DNA of 64,000 bases from Candidatus Nitrosotenuis chungbukensis (GTDB taxonomy: Archaea > Thermoproteota > Nitrososphaeria > Nitrososphaerales > Nitrosopumilaceae). Location: NCBI RefSeq assembly GCF_000685395.1, contig NZ_AVSQ01000015.1, positions 140,442 through 204,441 on the forward strand. The letters are read 5' to 3'. The position numbers were made by a program, and so were the translations under genes. Numbering within the stretch: the first letter of the stretch is position 1; every line of letters starts with the position of its first letter. Below are positions 49,551 to 58,181 of this stretch, piece by piece. The notes beneath the pieces were generated by a model, which had not been told where the DNA came from, did not search any database, and worked only from the letters and a program-made list of their open reading frames with translations.

Positions 49551-51428
49551 ATGAGCTTTCGCATTCTGCTTGATGAGATACGATCAAATCTCCTGCAAAT
49601 CGTAAAAAGACTGCAAATTCCGGAAATCCCTTTCACCTTGGAGCCTGCAAAATCCGGATTTGGTGATGTCACATGCAACATTGCGTTTTTGGCCTCCAAG
49701 CATTTGAAGAAAAGCCCTTATGACATTGCAAAACTGATCTCTGATGAATACCAAAAAAATCTGGGCAAACTTGTTTCAAAAGTGGAGCCACACCAATCTG
49801 GATATCTGAACTTTTATGCAAACAACGCTCCGCTAAATAGGCTCATAATAACTGCGGCCAAAGACGACAATTACGGAGCAATCGACATCGGAAAAAAATC
49901 CAAGGTGATAGTGGAGCACACCAGTGTAAATCCTAACAAGGCGCTGCATATTGGCCATGTTCGTAATGTTGTCATTGGCGATACAGTTGCGCGCATTCTG
50001 GCAAAGGCAAACCACTACGTCGTGGTGCTCAACTACGTGGATGATTCCGGCCTTCAGGTGGCAGACATTATAGTTGGCTTCAAACACTTGGGATTTTCAG
50101 AAACACCTCCTGGGGGGCAAAAATTTGATCATTATTGCGGGGATGAGGTTTATGTCAAGACAACTGAGCAATATGCCCAGGACAAAAGTCTTGAGGAGAC
50201 CAGAAATAACATCCTAAAAGAATTAGAGGACGGCAGCTCTGAGATTGCAAAGTTTGGCAAGAGCATAACAAATCGAGTTCTCGCCGAACAACTAAAGACG
50301 TGCTGGCGATTGGGCGCGTACTATGACTGTCTGAACTTTGAATCTGAAATAGTGCGTTCTCACCTTTGGCCGGAAATCTTTGAAAAACTAAAGCAAATGA
50401 ATCTCATAAAATATGAGACGGAGGGAAAAAACGCCGGATGCTGGGTAATATTATCGAAGGATGAAGACAAGGTGCTGGTGCGAAGTAACGGTACTGCAAC
50501 ATACATTGCAAAAGACATCCCGTATGCCGCATGGAAGCTCGGGCTGGTGGATGATCCATTTTACTACAAAAAATACACCGTTCAGAAAAACCACAAGGTT
50601 TTGTGGCAAACGACGCTGGAGAAAAACAATGACCCAAAGCAGCACTTTAGAAGTAATATGGTGGTGACAGTTATTGACTCAAGGCAAGCCAGGCTCCAAA
50701 ACATAATCACTGATCTGATCTCAAAGTTTGACTCCTCGCAAAAATCATACCTGCACCTAGGATACGAGTCTGTAACGCTTAGTGCGGACACTGCAAACGC
50801 GCTTGGCATTGACACAAAGGGCAAGAACACTCAGATGTCTGGTCGAAAGGGTTTGTACATAAATGCCGACTCGGTACTTGACATGCTGGAACAAAAGACA
50901 ATGGATGAAACAAGGAAACGAAACCCAAGTCTTTCCGATGAACACCTGCATGATATTGCAAACAAGGTTGCAGTGGCAACACTGAGATATGAAATGATAA
51001 AACAGGATCTTGACAAAATTATAACATTTGATTATTCCAAGTCCCTTAGTTTGGAGGGTGACACGGCACCGTACATCCAATACGCATATGCCAGAGCCGT
51101 AAGAATCCTCGAAAAGGCACAAACAAAACCTGACTTTGACGCATCATACGAATTACTTGATGGCGAATACGAGACAAATCTTGTAAAATTGATCGGGAGA
51201 TTTGATCTAAACATCCAGGACGCGGCAAACAATCTGTCCCCAAAGGTGATTGCAAAATACTGCTATTCTCTGGCAGTTACATTTAACGCGTTTTACGAAC
51301 ATGTTAAGGTCTTGGATTCTGAGAATACAAATACCATTAATGCAAGACTCTGCCTAGTCCATTCCTTCAAGTCTTGTCTTGAGGGTGCCTTGGACTTGCT
51401 TGGCATAGAAACCCCGGCTAGAATGTAG
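49551..51428 (+). CDS. argS: Arginine--tRNA ligase
   Basis: The 625-aa enzyme has the N-terminal Add1 domain, the HIGH motif NPNKALHIGHVRNVVIG (about residues 123-139), the ATP-binding region with the KMSKS-equivalent QMSGRKGLYI and the C-terminal anticodon-binding domain. Many archaeal ArgRS replace canonical KMSKS by such a sequence. It charges tRNA-Arg with arginine in the cytoplasm. The gene starts 2 nt after the phosphatase gene, so the two are co-transcribed. Length is close to the family norm. Confidence 0.95.
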   Translation: MSFRILLDEIRSNLLQIVKRLQIPEIPFTLEPAKSGFGDVTCNIAFLASKHLKKSPYDIAKLISDEYQKNLGKLVSKVEPHQSGYLNFYANNAPLNRLIITAAKDDNYGAIDIGKKSKVIVEHTSVNPNKALHIGHVRNVVIGDTVARILAKANHYVVVLNYVDDSGLQVADIIVGFKHLGFSETPPGGQKFDHYCGDEVYVKTTEQYAQDKSLEETRNNILKELEDGSSEIAKFGKSITNRVLAEQLKTCWRLGAYYDCLNFESEIVRSHLWPEIFEKLKQMNLIKYETEGKNAGCWVILSKDEDKVLVRSNGTATYIAKDIPYAAWKLGLVDDPFYYKKYTVQKNHKVLWQTTLEKNNDPKQHFRSNMVVTVIDSRQARLQNIITDLISKFDSSQKSYLHLGYESVTLSADTANALGIDTKGKNTQMSGRKGLYINADSVLDMLEQKTMDETRKRNPSLSDEHLHDIANKVAVATLRYEMIKQDLDKIITFDYSKSLSLEGDTAPYIQYAYARAVRILEKAQTKPDFDASYELLDGEYETNLVKLIGRFDLNIQDAANNLSPKVIAKYCYSLAVTFNAFYEHVKVLDSENTNTINARLCLVHSFKSCLEGALDLLGIETPARM

Positions 51429-51484
51429 TTGCACGTATGTTTACTTTAAACAAACTAGGGAATAATATCGATTAATCTTAAAAA

Positions 51485-51667
51485 TTGTATATCATGACCC
51501 AGTTACACGTACCTAAATTGTGTAATGTCTGCGGATTTTGCAGCCATTTTGTTCCTGTTGCAGATGGAACTGTCCTGTATGATGGAAAATGGTATCACGA
51601 AAAATGCTGGGATGATTTAACAAAAGATAATGGTGGTTATTGTGGTAAAGGTAATCGTAATAGATGA
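51485..51667 (+). CDS. Small LIM-like zinc protein overlapping a response regulator gene
   Basis: From ATG 51494 (TTG 51485 just upstream is also open) the product is about 57 aa. It has the cysteines LCNVCGFC and the pair YHEKCWDD, a pattern C-x2-C-x2-C...H-x2-C like half a LIM-type zinc site. A glycine-rich end (NGGYCGKGN) follows. It overlaps the following response regulator gene by 38 nt in another frame, which suggests translational coupling. A role in the regulator's signalling is possible but unproven. Confidence 0.55.
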   Translation: MYIMTQLHVPKLCNVCGFCSHFVPVADGTVLYDGKWYHEKCWDDLTKDNGGYCGKGNRNR

Positions 51668-52022
51668 TGACGTGGATACCGTAGAGGTATTCTGTGAGTA
51701 TTTGGAAATTAAGGACATCAATGTCGTAGGGCGAGGCCATAGCGGCAAAAAAGCAGTCGAACTGTATGAAAGTCTACGACCTGATATTGTTTTGCTTGAT
51801 GTGATGATGCCCGAATATGACGGGTTTTATGGCTTGGAAAACATCAAAAAAATCAACCCCGCGGCCAAAGTAATAATGGTTACAGCTGATCTTACCTATG
51901 ATACTGAGAAAAAACTAAAGGAATTCAATGCATCTGCGGTGATCTACAAGCCGTACGAAATTGACAGCGTCATTGAAACGATACACAAGGTCAATAACGG
52001 CATAGTTACAATCCTGCAATAA
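51630..52022 (+). CDS. Single-domain response regulator
   Basis: The receiver domain is complete: KVIVIDDDVDTVEVF (acidic DDD), the phosphorylation Asp in IVLLDVMMPEYDG, Thr in MVTADLT and Lys in VIYKPYEI. No output domain is attached. From ATG 51630 it is 130 aa; GTG 51642 would also serve. It overlaps the zinc protein gene upstream and ends 16 nt before the next response regulator gene. It may be phosphorylated by an orphan kinase. CheY-like proteins in this lineage are mostly of unknown function. Confidence 0.85.
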   Translation: MVVIVVKVIVIDDDVDTVEVFCEYLEIKDINVVGRGHSGKKAVELYESLRPDIVLLDVMMPEYDGFYGLENIKKINPAAKVIMVTADLTYDTEKKLKEFNASAVIYKPYEIDSVIETIHKVNNGIVTILQ

Positions 52023-52038
52023 CTGGCAAACCCTATAT

Positions 52039-52560
52039 GTGCGAAAGCCCGTTACACCAAATATGAAAATACTGCTAGCCGATGATGAGCCGGACCTGCT
52101 TGCTCAGTACACGACCATGCTTGAGGATCGGGGCCACTCTGTTGTAACTGCGTCTGACGGAGAATTGTGTGTAACTGCATACGCAAAAGAGTATGCCATA
52201 AGCCAGGAAAATCCATTCGGTGCAGTGGTCTTAGACTATTCCATGCCAAACATGAACGGCCTTGACGCAGCAAAAGAAATACTTGCAATCAATCCTTCTC
52301 AGAGAATAATATTTGCATCCGCATATGTGCAGGAGACTTTGGTTGACTCGATTAAGAACCTCAAACAAATCGTGGAACTGTTGCAAAAACCCTTCAGCCT
52401 TCAAGATTTGATTGATACCATCGAGGACAAGAACATATACGACGAGCTTACGAAACTAAACGTCGACGTGCAAAATCTCAAAGATCTCAATCCGACACAT
52501 GCACAAATACGCGACTATCTTGACGCGTTAAGAAAAATCCAAAAGGCCAAAACCTTCTAA
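52039..52560 (+). CDS. Response regulator with C-terminal helical extension
   Basis: The 173-aa protein from GTG 52039 (ATG 52063 is an alternative) has a receiver domain: ILLADDEPD, VVLDYSMPNMNG with the phosphorylated Asp, FASAYVQET and LLQKPFSL. About 40 residues of helix follow (NIYDELTKLNVDVQNLKDLN). The receiver closely resembles that of the histidine-kinase partner at 36790-37245, with shared RIIFASAY and KPFSL, so both probably arose by duplication and may respond to similar kinases. The tail may be an oligomerisation helix. Confidence 0.85.
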   Translation: MRKPVTPNMKILLADDEPDLLAQYTTMLEDRGHSVVTASDGELCVTAYAKEYAISQENPFGAVVLDYSMPNMNGLDAAKEILAINPSQRIIFASAYVQETLVDSIKNLKQIVELLQKPFSLQDLIDTIEDKNIYDELTKLNVDVQNLKDLNPTHAQIRDYLDALRKIQKAKTF

Positions 52561-52607
52561 AAACTATCATTAGTTAGATTCTTATCTAAAAAATTTTTCA
52601 CAAAGTC

Positions 52608-53417
52608 ATGAATAAGATAAAAACCAACTCGTACGTTCTGTTCTTTTACAATGATTCTAAAAAATGGCTAAACAAAATCTCAAAGGAGCAGGTCTTGCAC
52701 ACACATGTTGGGGTTATCAGGCACAGCGACGCAATTGGCAAGGAATACGGCTCAAGACTGCGAACAAACAAGGACAAGTACGTCTACCTTCTCAAACCTA
52801 CAATCCACGACTTTGTGATGAAAAGCCAGCATGGAACGCAGATAGTGTACCCAAAGGACCTGGGATATATCATGGCAAGGGCTGGAATCCAAAGCGGTCA
52901 AACCATACTTGAAATTGGAACCGGGAGCGGCGCCCTGACAACCTTTCTGGCAAGCATTGTAAAGCCGCGAGGACACGTGCACACGTTTGATGTGGAACCT
53001 CAATTCATGGAGATTGCCAAGAAAAACATCACCAAGGCAGGGATGATAAAATACGTGACGATGAACGAGCTTGATATCAAGACTGCCAAGAAAATGCCGC
53101 TATCTGACGCAGATGTGGCCGTAGTCGACCTTGGGGACCCCTGGGTTGTTCTACCGCAGGTGCGCAAGATGCTCAAAGGAAGCGGCGCGTTTATTGCTAT
53201 TTGCCCTACCATGAACCAACTTGAAAAGCTGACCATGGGCTTGGTGGAAAATGAGTTTACTGACATTGAATGCACGGAACACATTTTGAGAACTATCGAC
53301 GCAAGGGAGGGAAAGACACGCCACTCTTTTAGGGGAATAGGGCATACAACATATCTTGCGTTTGCAAGAAAGGCATTCTACGACAGAAAAGAGAAAAAAG
53401 AAGCCCCGACCGAGTAA
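52608..53417 (+). CDS. trmI: tRNA (adenine-N1)-methyltransferase TrmI
   Basis: The 269-aa protein has the TrmI N-terminal beta domain (residues about 1-75) and the class I methyltransferase fold: motif I ILEIGTGSGALTTFLA, HTFDVEPQFMEIAKKN and VVDLGDPW in motif IV. It methylates N1 of A57/A58 in tRNA, an important stabiliser in archaea. Enzyme length and motifs match archaeal members. The gene stands alone on its strand with 47 nt to the preceding regulator. No partner subunit is expected because archaeal TrmI is a homotetramer. Confidence 0.9.
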   Translation: MNKIKTNSYVLFFYNDSKKWLNKISKEQVLHTHVGVIRHSDAIGKEYGSRLRTNKDKYVYLLKPTIHDFVMKSQHGTQIVYPKDLGYIMARAGIQSGQTILEIGTGSGALTTFLASIVKPRGHVHTFDVEPQFMEIAKKNITKAGMIKYVTMNELDIKTAKKMPLSDADVAVVDLGDPWVVLPQVRKMLKGSGAFIAICPTMNQLEKLTMGLVENEFTDIECTEHILRTIDAREGKTRHSFRGIGHTTYLAFARKAFYDRKEKKEAPTE

Positions 53418-53488
53418 TACTCGCTGTTTGGATATATCGCACAAACACGATCTAATAGTCTTTTTATCTGTTGTACTTTTGATGTGCT

Positions 53489-54013
53489 TTGCCCTCGGAA
53501 TCTAAAAAGTCCAACAACGTCCTTTCTCAGGTAAACAAGGCAAAACAAAATCTGAACAATTTTGGAATGATCAATCCTGAGAACCAGGTGACAAAAGAGG
53601 ATCTGCAAAAGCTTAGCTTTGCAGGAGACATCGGCAAACTAAAGTCAATCAAAAAGGAAAAGATGCTAGAAGACCTATCATGTCTTCTTAACGGCAAGAT
53701 ACGTGATCTGGAACGCCAAGAGCAAGAAGAAAAATGGAAAGAAACAATGCTGCAGGAACTTAATCTGGCATTGAATGAAAAAATAACCCAGCTGGAGCAG
53801 GCAAACGCTCAACTGGCAGAAGAAAAGAAGCGCTCCGACGCTCTAAATGGCCAGCTCCAGGAAGCTCTGCAGAAACTGCGCCACTCCGAAGAACAACTTA
53901 CCTTGGAAAGGGACTGGCTTGTTGAGCAGGTGGAGATAAAGTCACTGGAGGTCATTGAGACAATCCGGCAAATGATCAATACTGAAGGCAAGGAAAAATC
54001 CCCGTCCAAATAG
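53489..54013 (+). CDS. Coiled-coil protein of unknown function
   Basis: The 174-aa product from TTG 53489 is almost entirely charged helix. The stretch at about 75-145 is a strong heptad pattern (LNEKITQLEQANAQLAEEKK). There is no signal peptide, membrane helix or zinc motif. It contains no catalytic signature. A role as a cytoplasmic structural or scaffold protein is plausible. The next gene, NAD(P)H-hydrate dehydratase, starts 35 nt later and may share its transcript. Confidence 0.55.
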   Translation: MPSESKKSNNVLSQVNKAKQNLNNFGMINPENQVTKEDLQKLSFAGDIGKLKSIKKEKMLEDLSCLLNGKIRDLERQEQEEKWKETMLQELNLALNEKITQLEQANAQLAEEKKRSDALNGQLQEALQKLRHSEEQLTLERDWLVEQVEIKSLEVIETIRQMINTEGKEKSPSK

Positions 54014-54048
54014 AAGAAAATTTATCCGTACTAGTTTCAACTTCAAGT

Positions 54049-54912
54049 GTGGCAACACGACTGCAGCCTGCAATAATTAGGAAATTCATTCCCCCAAGAA
54101 AGCGAGATTCTCGCAAGGGGGACAACGGAAAGGTACTCGTTGTCGGGGGGAGCTACATGTATCATGGCGCACCAATTTTAGCGTCACTTGCGGCACTACG
54201 GTCCGGCACTGATCTGGTGTATACTTGCGTTCCAAAAATTATCACTTCGTCTGTTCGCGCAATATCGCCAAATCTTATTGTTATCCCAATGGTGGATGCC
54301 AAGCTTACGCGCGGGGCTGCAAACAAACTACTTGGGCAGACTCCAAGCGACTTGGACTCTGCTACCATAGGAATGGGTCTTTCAATACCTGACGAGGAGG
54401 CACTAAAGCTGCTCGTCAAGTCGCTCGCCTCCCAAGACGTGAGGATATCACTTGATGCAAGTGCCATTGTAAGCTACATTTTGCCGCACCTTCCGCAAAA
54501 AAACATTGTGCTGACACCGCACGCAGGCGAATTTAAGAGAATGTCTGGAATCATGCCTCCATCGTCAATAAAAGAAAGGACTAGTGTAGTCGAGAAGTTT
54601 GCAAAAGAACACTCTGTGACAATACTTCTCAAAGGCAGCACAGATGTAATATCAAATGGAAATCAAACCTATGTTAATCCAAAGAACCTCGCATCTATGA
54701 CAGTTGGAGGGACAGGAGACGTGCTGTCTGGAATAGTTGCAGGACTGCTTGCGCGGAATCGCAATCCTCTGGAATCTGCAGCGGCTGCATCTTACATCAA
54801 TGGGATGGCAGGCAAGATGGCACAAAAAAAGAACGGACTGCACATTGTTGCAACCGACCTGATAGATAACATACCTGCAGCGATGAAACCCTTTGACAGG
54901 ATTACAAAATGA
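54049..54912 (+). CDS. nnrD: ADP/ATP-dependent NAD(P)H-hydrate dehydratase
   Basis: The 287-aa enzyme from GTG 54049 matches the YjeF C-terminal domain family. It has GDNGKVLVVGGSYMYHGAP (about residues 24-42), VLTPHAGEFKRM, LLKGSTDVI and the ribokinase-like GGTGDVLSGIVAGLLARN. It repairs hydrated NADH and NADPH in the cytoplasm. The epimerase partner is absent in the window. The M20 peptidase gene overlaps its stop by 4 nt (ATGA). The match to the family over the full length is good. Confidence 0.92.
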   Translation: MATRLQPAIIRKFIPPRKRDSRKGDNGKVLVVGGSYMYHGAPILASLAALRSGTDLVYTCVPKIITSSVRAISPNLIVIPMVDAKLTRGAANKLLGQTPSDLDSATIGMGLSIPDEEALKLLVKSLASQDVRISLDASAIVSYILPHLPQKNIVLTPHAGEFKRMSGIMPPSSIKERTSVVEKFAKEHSVTILLKGSTDVISNGNQTYVNPKNLASMTVGGTGDVLSGIVAGLLARNRNPLESAAAASYINGMAGKMAQKKNGLHIVATDLIDNIPAAMKPFDRITK

Positions 54913-56267
54913 ACCAAACACTGAGACACGTTGACAAAAACATTAACCATTTGATTCGGGACCTCCAAACCCTAATACGGCAGCCAAGTGTCTCTGCAAA
55001 AAATCAGGGAATTGAAGAATGCGCAAAACTTGTAAGCAACATGTTGAAAAAATCCGGAGTTTCATCTGAAACACTTCGCCTAAAAAAGGGAGTTGCACCA
55101 ATCGTTTTTGGAGAGGTAAAGTCAAAGAAAAATCCGAACAAAACGCTGCTGTTTTACAATCATTATGACGTCCAGCCCGTGGAGCCACTTGATCTGTGGG
55201 ACGATGATCCGTTTAGCGGCAAGGTAAAGGGGAACAAAATTTTTGGCCGCGGTTCGGCTGACGACAAGGGTGAACTCATAACGAGAATAAAGGCAGTGGA
55301 ATCGTTTTTGGAAACAACCGGTGACGTCCCATGCAACATCAAATTTGTAATAGAAGGCGAGGAGGAGACTGGCAGCGCAAACATTGAGGCGTATCTGAAA
55401 CGATTCAGACAAAAATTCTCATGCGATGGAGTGATCTGGGAATTTGGCTATGTGGATTCCAAAGGCCGACCAATCATTGGGCTTGGCATGAAGGGATTGC
55501 TATACGTGGAACTATCCGTAAGGGAATCGGTCCGGGACGCACACTCTAGTCTTGCAGTGATTATGAAAAACCCTGCATGGCGACTGGTCGATGCATTAAA
55601 AACACTGCGGGATACATCTGGAAAAATCCTCATCAAGGACTGGTATCGGGAGGTAGTGCCATTTAGTAAAAGCGACTTGAAACTACTAGGCAAAGAGCCG
55701 TTTGATGAGCATTCTTTCAAAAACGAGTACGGCGTCAAAGGGTTCGTGAATGGCAAAAGCGGACTTGAAATCAAAAAAGCACTTGCAGGAGATCCGACAT
55801 GCAACATAGCTGGACTTGTATCTGGGTATACTCTGGAGGGCGCAAAAACAGTCCTTCCGTCATCAGCACTTGTCAAAATTGATTTCAGGCTTGTCCCAAA
55901 AATGGATCCGAAAAAACAGTTTGCCAGGCTTCAAAAACACCTAAGGCAAAATGGATTCTCTGATGTCAAAATCAAAATGTATCATGGCGAGGCTGCAGCA
56001 AGAACAAACCCTTCAGATCCGTTTGTTACGCAAATTAAAGAGGCCGCAAAAAAGTCGTTTGGGGACTTTGTAGTGAATGTGTCAAATGCCGGAACCGGCC
56101 CGATGCATTCATTTGTAAATGTGCTCGGGGCGCCATGCGTTTCGATTGGATCGACATACATGTTTTCAAGAATTCACTCGCCAAACGAATTTGCAAGAAT
56201 TGATCTTTTGAGGAAAACCACAAAATGCATGTGCCTGATCATGGATGGGTTTTCAAAACACAACTAA
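54909..56267 (+). CDS. M20-family zinc metallopeptidase
   Basis: The 452-aa enzyme has the M20 zinc and catalytic motifs: YNHYDVQPVEP (His), GRGSADDKGEL (Asp bridging), EGEEETGSAN (catalytic Glu) and a C-terminal His in SRIHSPNEF. An inserted dimerisation lid domain (about 190-330) is present. Relatives include carnosinases and cytosolic dipeptidases; it would release amino acids from short peptides. Overlap of ATGA with nnrD means co-translation. It lies close to the proteasome beta gene, which suits a role in peptide breakdown, though this is inference. Confidence 0.9.
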   Translation: MNQTLRHVDKNINHLIRDLQTLIRQPSVSAKNQGIEECAKLVSNMLKKSGVSSETLRLKKGVAPIVFGEVKSKKNPNKTLLFYNHYDVQPVEPLDLWDDDPFSGKVKGNKIFGRGSADDKGELITRIKAVESFLETTGDVPCNIKFVIEGEEETGSANIEAYLKRFRQKFSCDGVIWEFGYVDSKGRPIIGLGMKGLLYVELSVRESVRDAHSSLAVIMKNPAWRLVDALKTLRDTSGKILIKDWYREVVPFSKSDLKLLGKEPFDEHSFKNEYGVKGFVNGKSGLEIKKALAGDPTCNIAGLVSGYTLEGAKTVLPSSALVKIDFRLVPKMDPKKQFARLQKHLRQNGFSDVKIKMYHGEAAARTNPSDPFVTQIKEAAKKSFGDFVVNVSNAGTGPMHSFVNVLGAPCVSIGSTYMFSRIHSPNEFARIDLLRKTTKCMCLIMDGFSKHN

Positions 56268-56325
56268 TCGATCATGCGTAATTGCCCCGAAAAGACTTTA
56301 ATGTGCAATAGAGGGGGTTGAAAAC

Positions 56326-56922
56326 ATGACTGCAATGTACATGCCTGGCGCAACAGCCGTGGGAATCACATTCAATGACGGCGTGGTAATTGCAAGCGAA
56401 AAAAGAATCGCATATGGAAACTTTCTAGTCAGCAAAACAACCAAAAAGACATTCCCGCTTACAGACAAGGTAGGGGCAGCGTGCGCAGGACTGGTGGCAG
56501 ACATGCAAATTCTCGCTTTACAGATAAAGGCACTTACAAAAATTAGAAAAATGGAGCTAAAGCGCGACGTTCCGCCAAACTCCGTCGCAAAAATGATATC
56601 TAATCTGATGTATGAACGCAGATACTTCCCACTTCTTACACAGGTAATAGTAGGCGGAATAGTTGACAAGCCGGCAATCTATACGCTTGATCCGCTGGGA
56701 TCTGTATTGCCTGATGAATATGCCGCAGTGGGCACAGGTGCAGAAATGGCACTTGGTGTCTTGGATCCGCAGTTCAAGGAAGGAATGTCAGAAAAAGATG
56801 CAGTTGACCTTGCAATAAGATCAATCAAGGCTGCAACAATGAGGGACTCTTTTAGCGGTGATGGAATCGACATCCTTGTGATCACAAAACAAGGCATAAA
56901 AGAATTCACGGAAAAATTATAG
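56326..56922 (+). CDS. psmB: Proteasome beta subunit lacking the catalytic threonine
   Basis: The 198-aa subunit aligns to archaeal beta subunits across their length. Mature chains begin with T-T-T-V-G; here the corresponding stretch is GATAVGITFNDGVVIASEKR (about residues 8-27), so position 1 is Ala instead of Thr. Other active-site positions persist: Glu17 in ASEKR and Lys33 in SKTTKK. The protein should be a structural, non-cleaving beta subunit, as in crenarchaea that combine inactive and active beta subunits. A second active beta is expected elsewhere in the genome. GAGGGGG-like ribosome signal precedes the ATG. Confidence 0.88.
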   Translation: MTAMYMPGATAVGITFNDGVVIASEKRIAYGNFLVSKTTKKTFPLTDKVGAACAGLVADMQILALQIKALTKIRKMELKRDVPPNSVAKMISNLMYERRYFPLLTQVIVGGIVDKPAIYTLDPLGSVLPDEYAAVGTGAEMALGVLDPQFKEGMSEKDAVDLAIRSIKAATMRDSFSGDGIDILVITKQGIKEFTEKL

Positions 56923-56957
56923 GCCGAACTGAGTCACTGGCATATTGATATGATGGT

Positions 56958-56966
56958 TTTTTATAT
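56958..56966 (+). promoter_or_regulatory. TATA-like element before the 218-aa secreted protein
   Basis: TTTTTATAT at 56958-56966 is centred about 27 nt upstream of the TTG at 56989. The spacing supports a leaderless TTG start for the secreted protein. Confidence 0.45.
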
Positions 56967-56988
56967 GTCAGAAGATCATATTTCATAG

Positions 56989-57645
56989 TTGAAAATTAGA
57001 TTACTCTTAACATCTGTTTTGATTAGCGCTGTCATGGTGTTTGGCTCTGCCAGCTTGTCTGTGGCTGACATTACGGTTCTTGGAAATGGGCATGCCCCAA
57101 TTTATGTATCTGACAAGAATGTAGGTGATTTTGACTTTAACAATGACAATCTGATAGATTATTACGTTAGGGCTCATTACACAGGAAACTCTAACCAAGT
57201 TTACAAAGTTGATTACAAAATAATAGATGAATGTGTGGATGGAAGTACGTATAACGACGCAAAACTAAAACTGGGATTCTCTACAACTGATTTTTTTTAT
57301 TTTGACAGAACATGGTTTACTGACTTTGATGTATGGACACAGTGGTTCAAGTCCGGCTCAAATGACGATAACAAAAGAATTGATCTTATTTCCTTATCTC
57401 ATGGGATGCTTCCGATTCCGTTTCCTCTGAGTGGAGATGATGTGATACAAAACAAGGACAAGAAAAAAGGCTCGTTTGTCCATAAGAATGGCATTCCAGA
57501 GCTTGACGGTCAGACAGGTTGGGAAGGCTCTGTCTTTTTCCGTGGCTCTCCTGGCCAATATTACCTTTGGACTGTTCATCCATCTGGAGGAATAGATGGC
57601 TGTGATCGTTTTGCAGCAATTGGAATTCCGATAATCATTAACTAA
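56989..57645 (+). CDS. Secreted protein of unknown function
   Basis: The 218-aa product from TTG 56989 has a signal peptide (LLLTSVLISAVMVFGSASLSVA). The mature part has aspartate and aromatic residues in beta-like stretches (FDFNNDNLIDYYVRAHY, then FFYFDRTWFTDFDVWTQWF) and two cysteines (DECVDG and DGCDRF) that could form a disulfide. The DFNNDNLIDYY segment resembles a calcium-binding loop (D-x-N-x-D). No family is recognised. It is exported and probably lies on or outside the cell surface. Confidence 0.65.
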   Translation: MKIRLLLTSVLISAVMVFGSASLSVADITVLGNGHAPIYVSDKNVGDFDFNNDNLIDYYVRAHYTGNSNQVYKVDYKIIDECVDGSTYNDAKLKLGFSTTDFFYFDRTWFTDFDVWTQWFKSGSNDDNKRIDLISLSHGMLPIPFPLSGDDVIQNKDKKKGSFVHKNGIPELDGQTGWEGSVFFRGSPGQYYLWTVHPSGGIDGCDRFAAIGIPIIIN

Positions 57646-57704
57646 TTTAGAATGCCGATTTTAATGCGCGTCAGCTTTAACCTATGCGCAATCGCAGAAA
57701 TGCT

Positions 57705-58181
57705 TTAGTCTTTTATTGATTTTTTAATTTCCCAATACGTATCAGAAATATAGTGCATATTTTCAACAACCTGTCCTTTTACCATCGTCGGTAACTCGTT
57801 ACTAGACACCAGTGCACGTCCGACGGCAAGAACCTTTTTTTGTGATTCCTCAACTATGCACACAATTTGGCCCTTTTCAAATTCTGTAAATGCCTTCACG
57901 CCGGGCCTCATGACGTTTGCGCCATTGCACATGAATTTCACTGCCCCCATGTCTACTGTGACACTTGGGAATTTCTCCAGTATTTTTGCGTCTGTGAGAA
58001 ATGGCAGATAGTTCTCACCGATTTTTATCGCAGTCATACCCTCACCAATTATTATTCTTGCGCCCTCGTCTAATTCGTAAATTTTTAGGTTTTTTATTTT
58101 TGGCAGCTCAATTTTCCATTGCGAACTGATCTCCTTTAGAACATCGGCGGTCTCAGTTTTTGAAATAAGATTTGATTTCAA
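57705..58181 (-). CDS. PUA-domain protein of the MCT-1/Tma20 type
   Basis: The 158-aa protein has an N-terminal domain (SNLISKTETADVLKEISSQW ...) and a C-terminal PUA domain (FPSVTVDMGAVKFMCNGANV, GVKAFTEFEKGQIVCIV). The layout matches MCT-1/DENR-interacting homologs and archaeal relatives that bind tRNA or ribosomes. Likely it helps in translation initiation or recycling. It overlaps the upstream homoserine dehydrogenase gene with ATGA. Length fits the family (about 160). Confidence 0.85.
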   Translation of the reverse strand: MKSNLISKTETADVLKEISSQWKIELPKIKNLKIYELDEGARIIIGEGMTAIKIGENYLPFLTDAKILEKFPSVTVDMGAVKFMCNGANVMRPGVKAFTEFEKGQIVCIVEESQKKVLAVGRALVSSNELPTMVKGQVVENMHYISDTYWEIKKSIKD

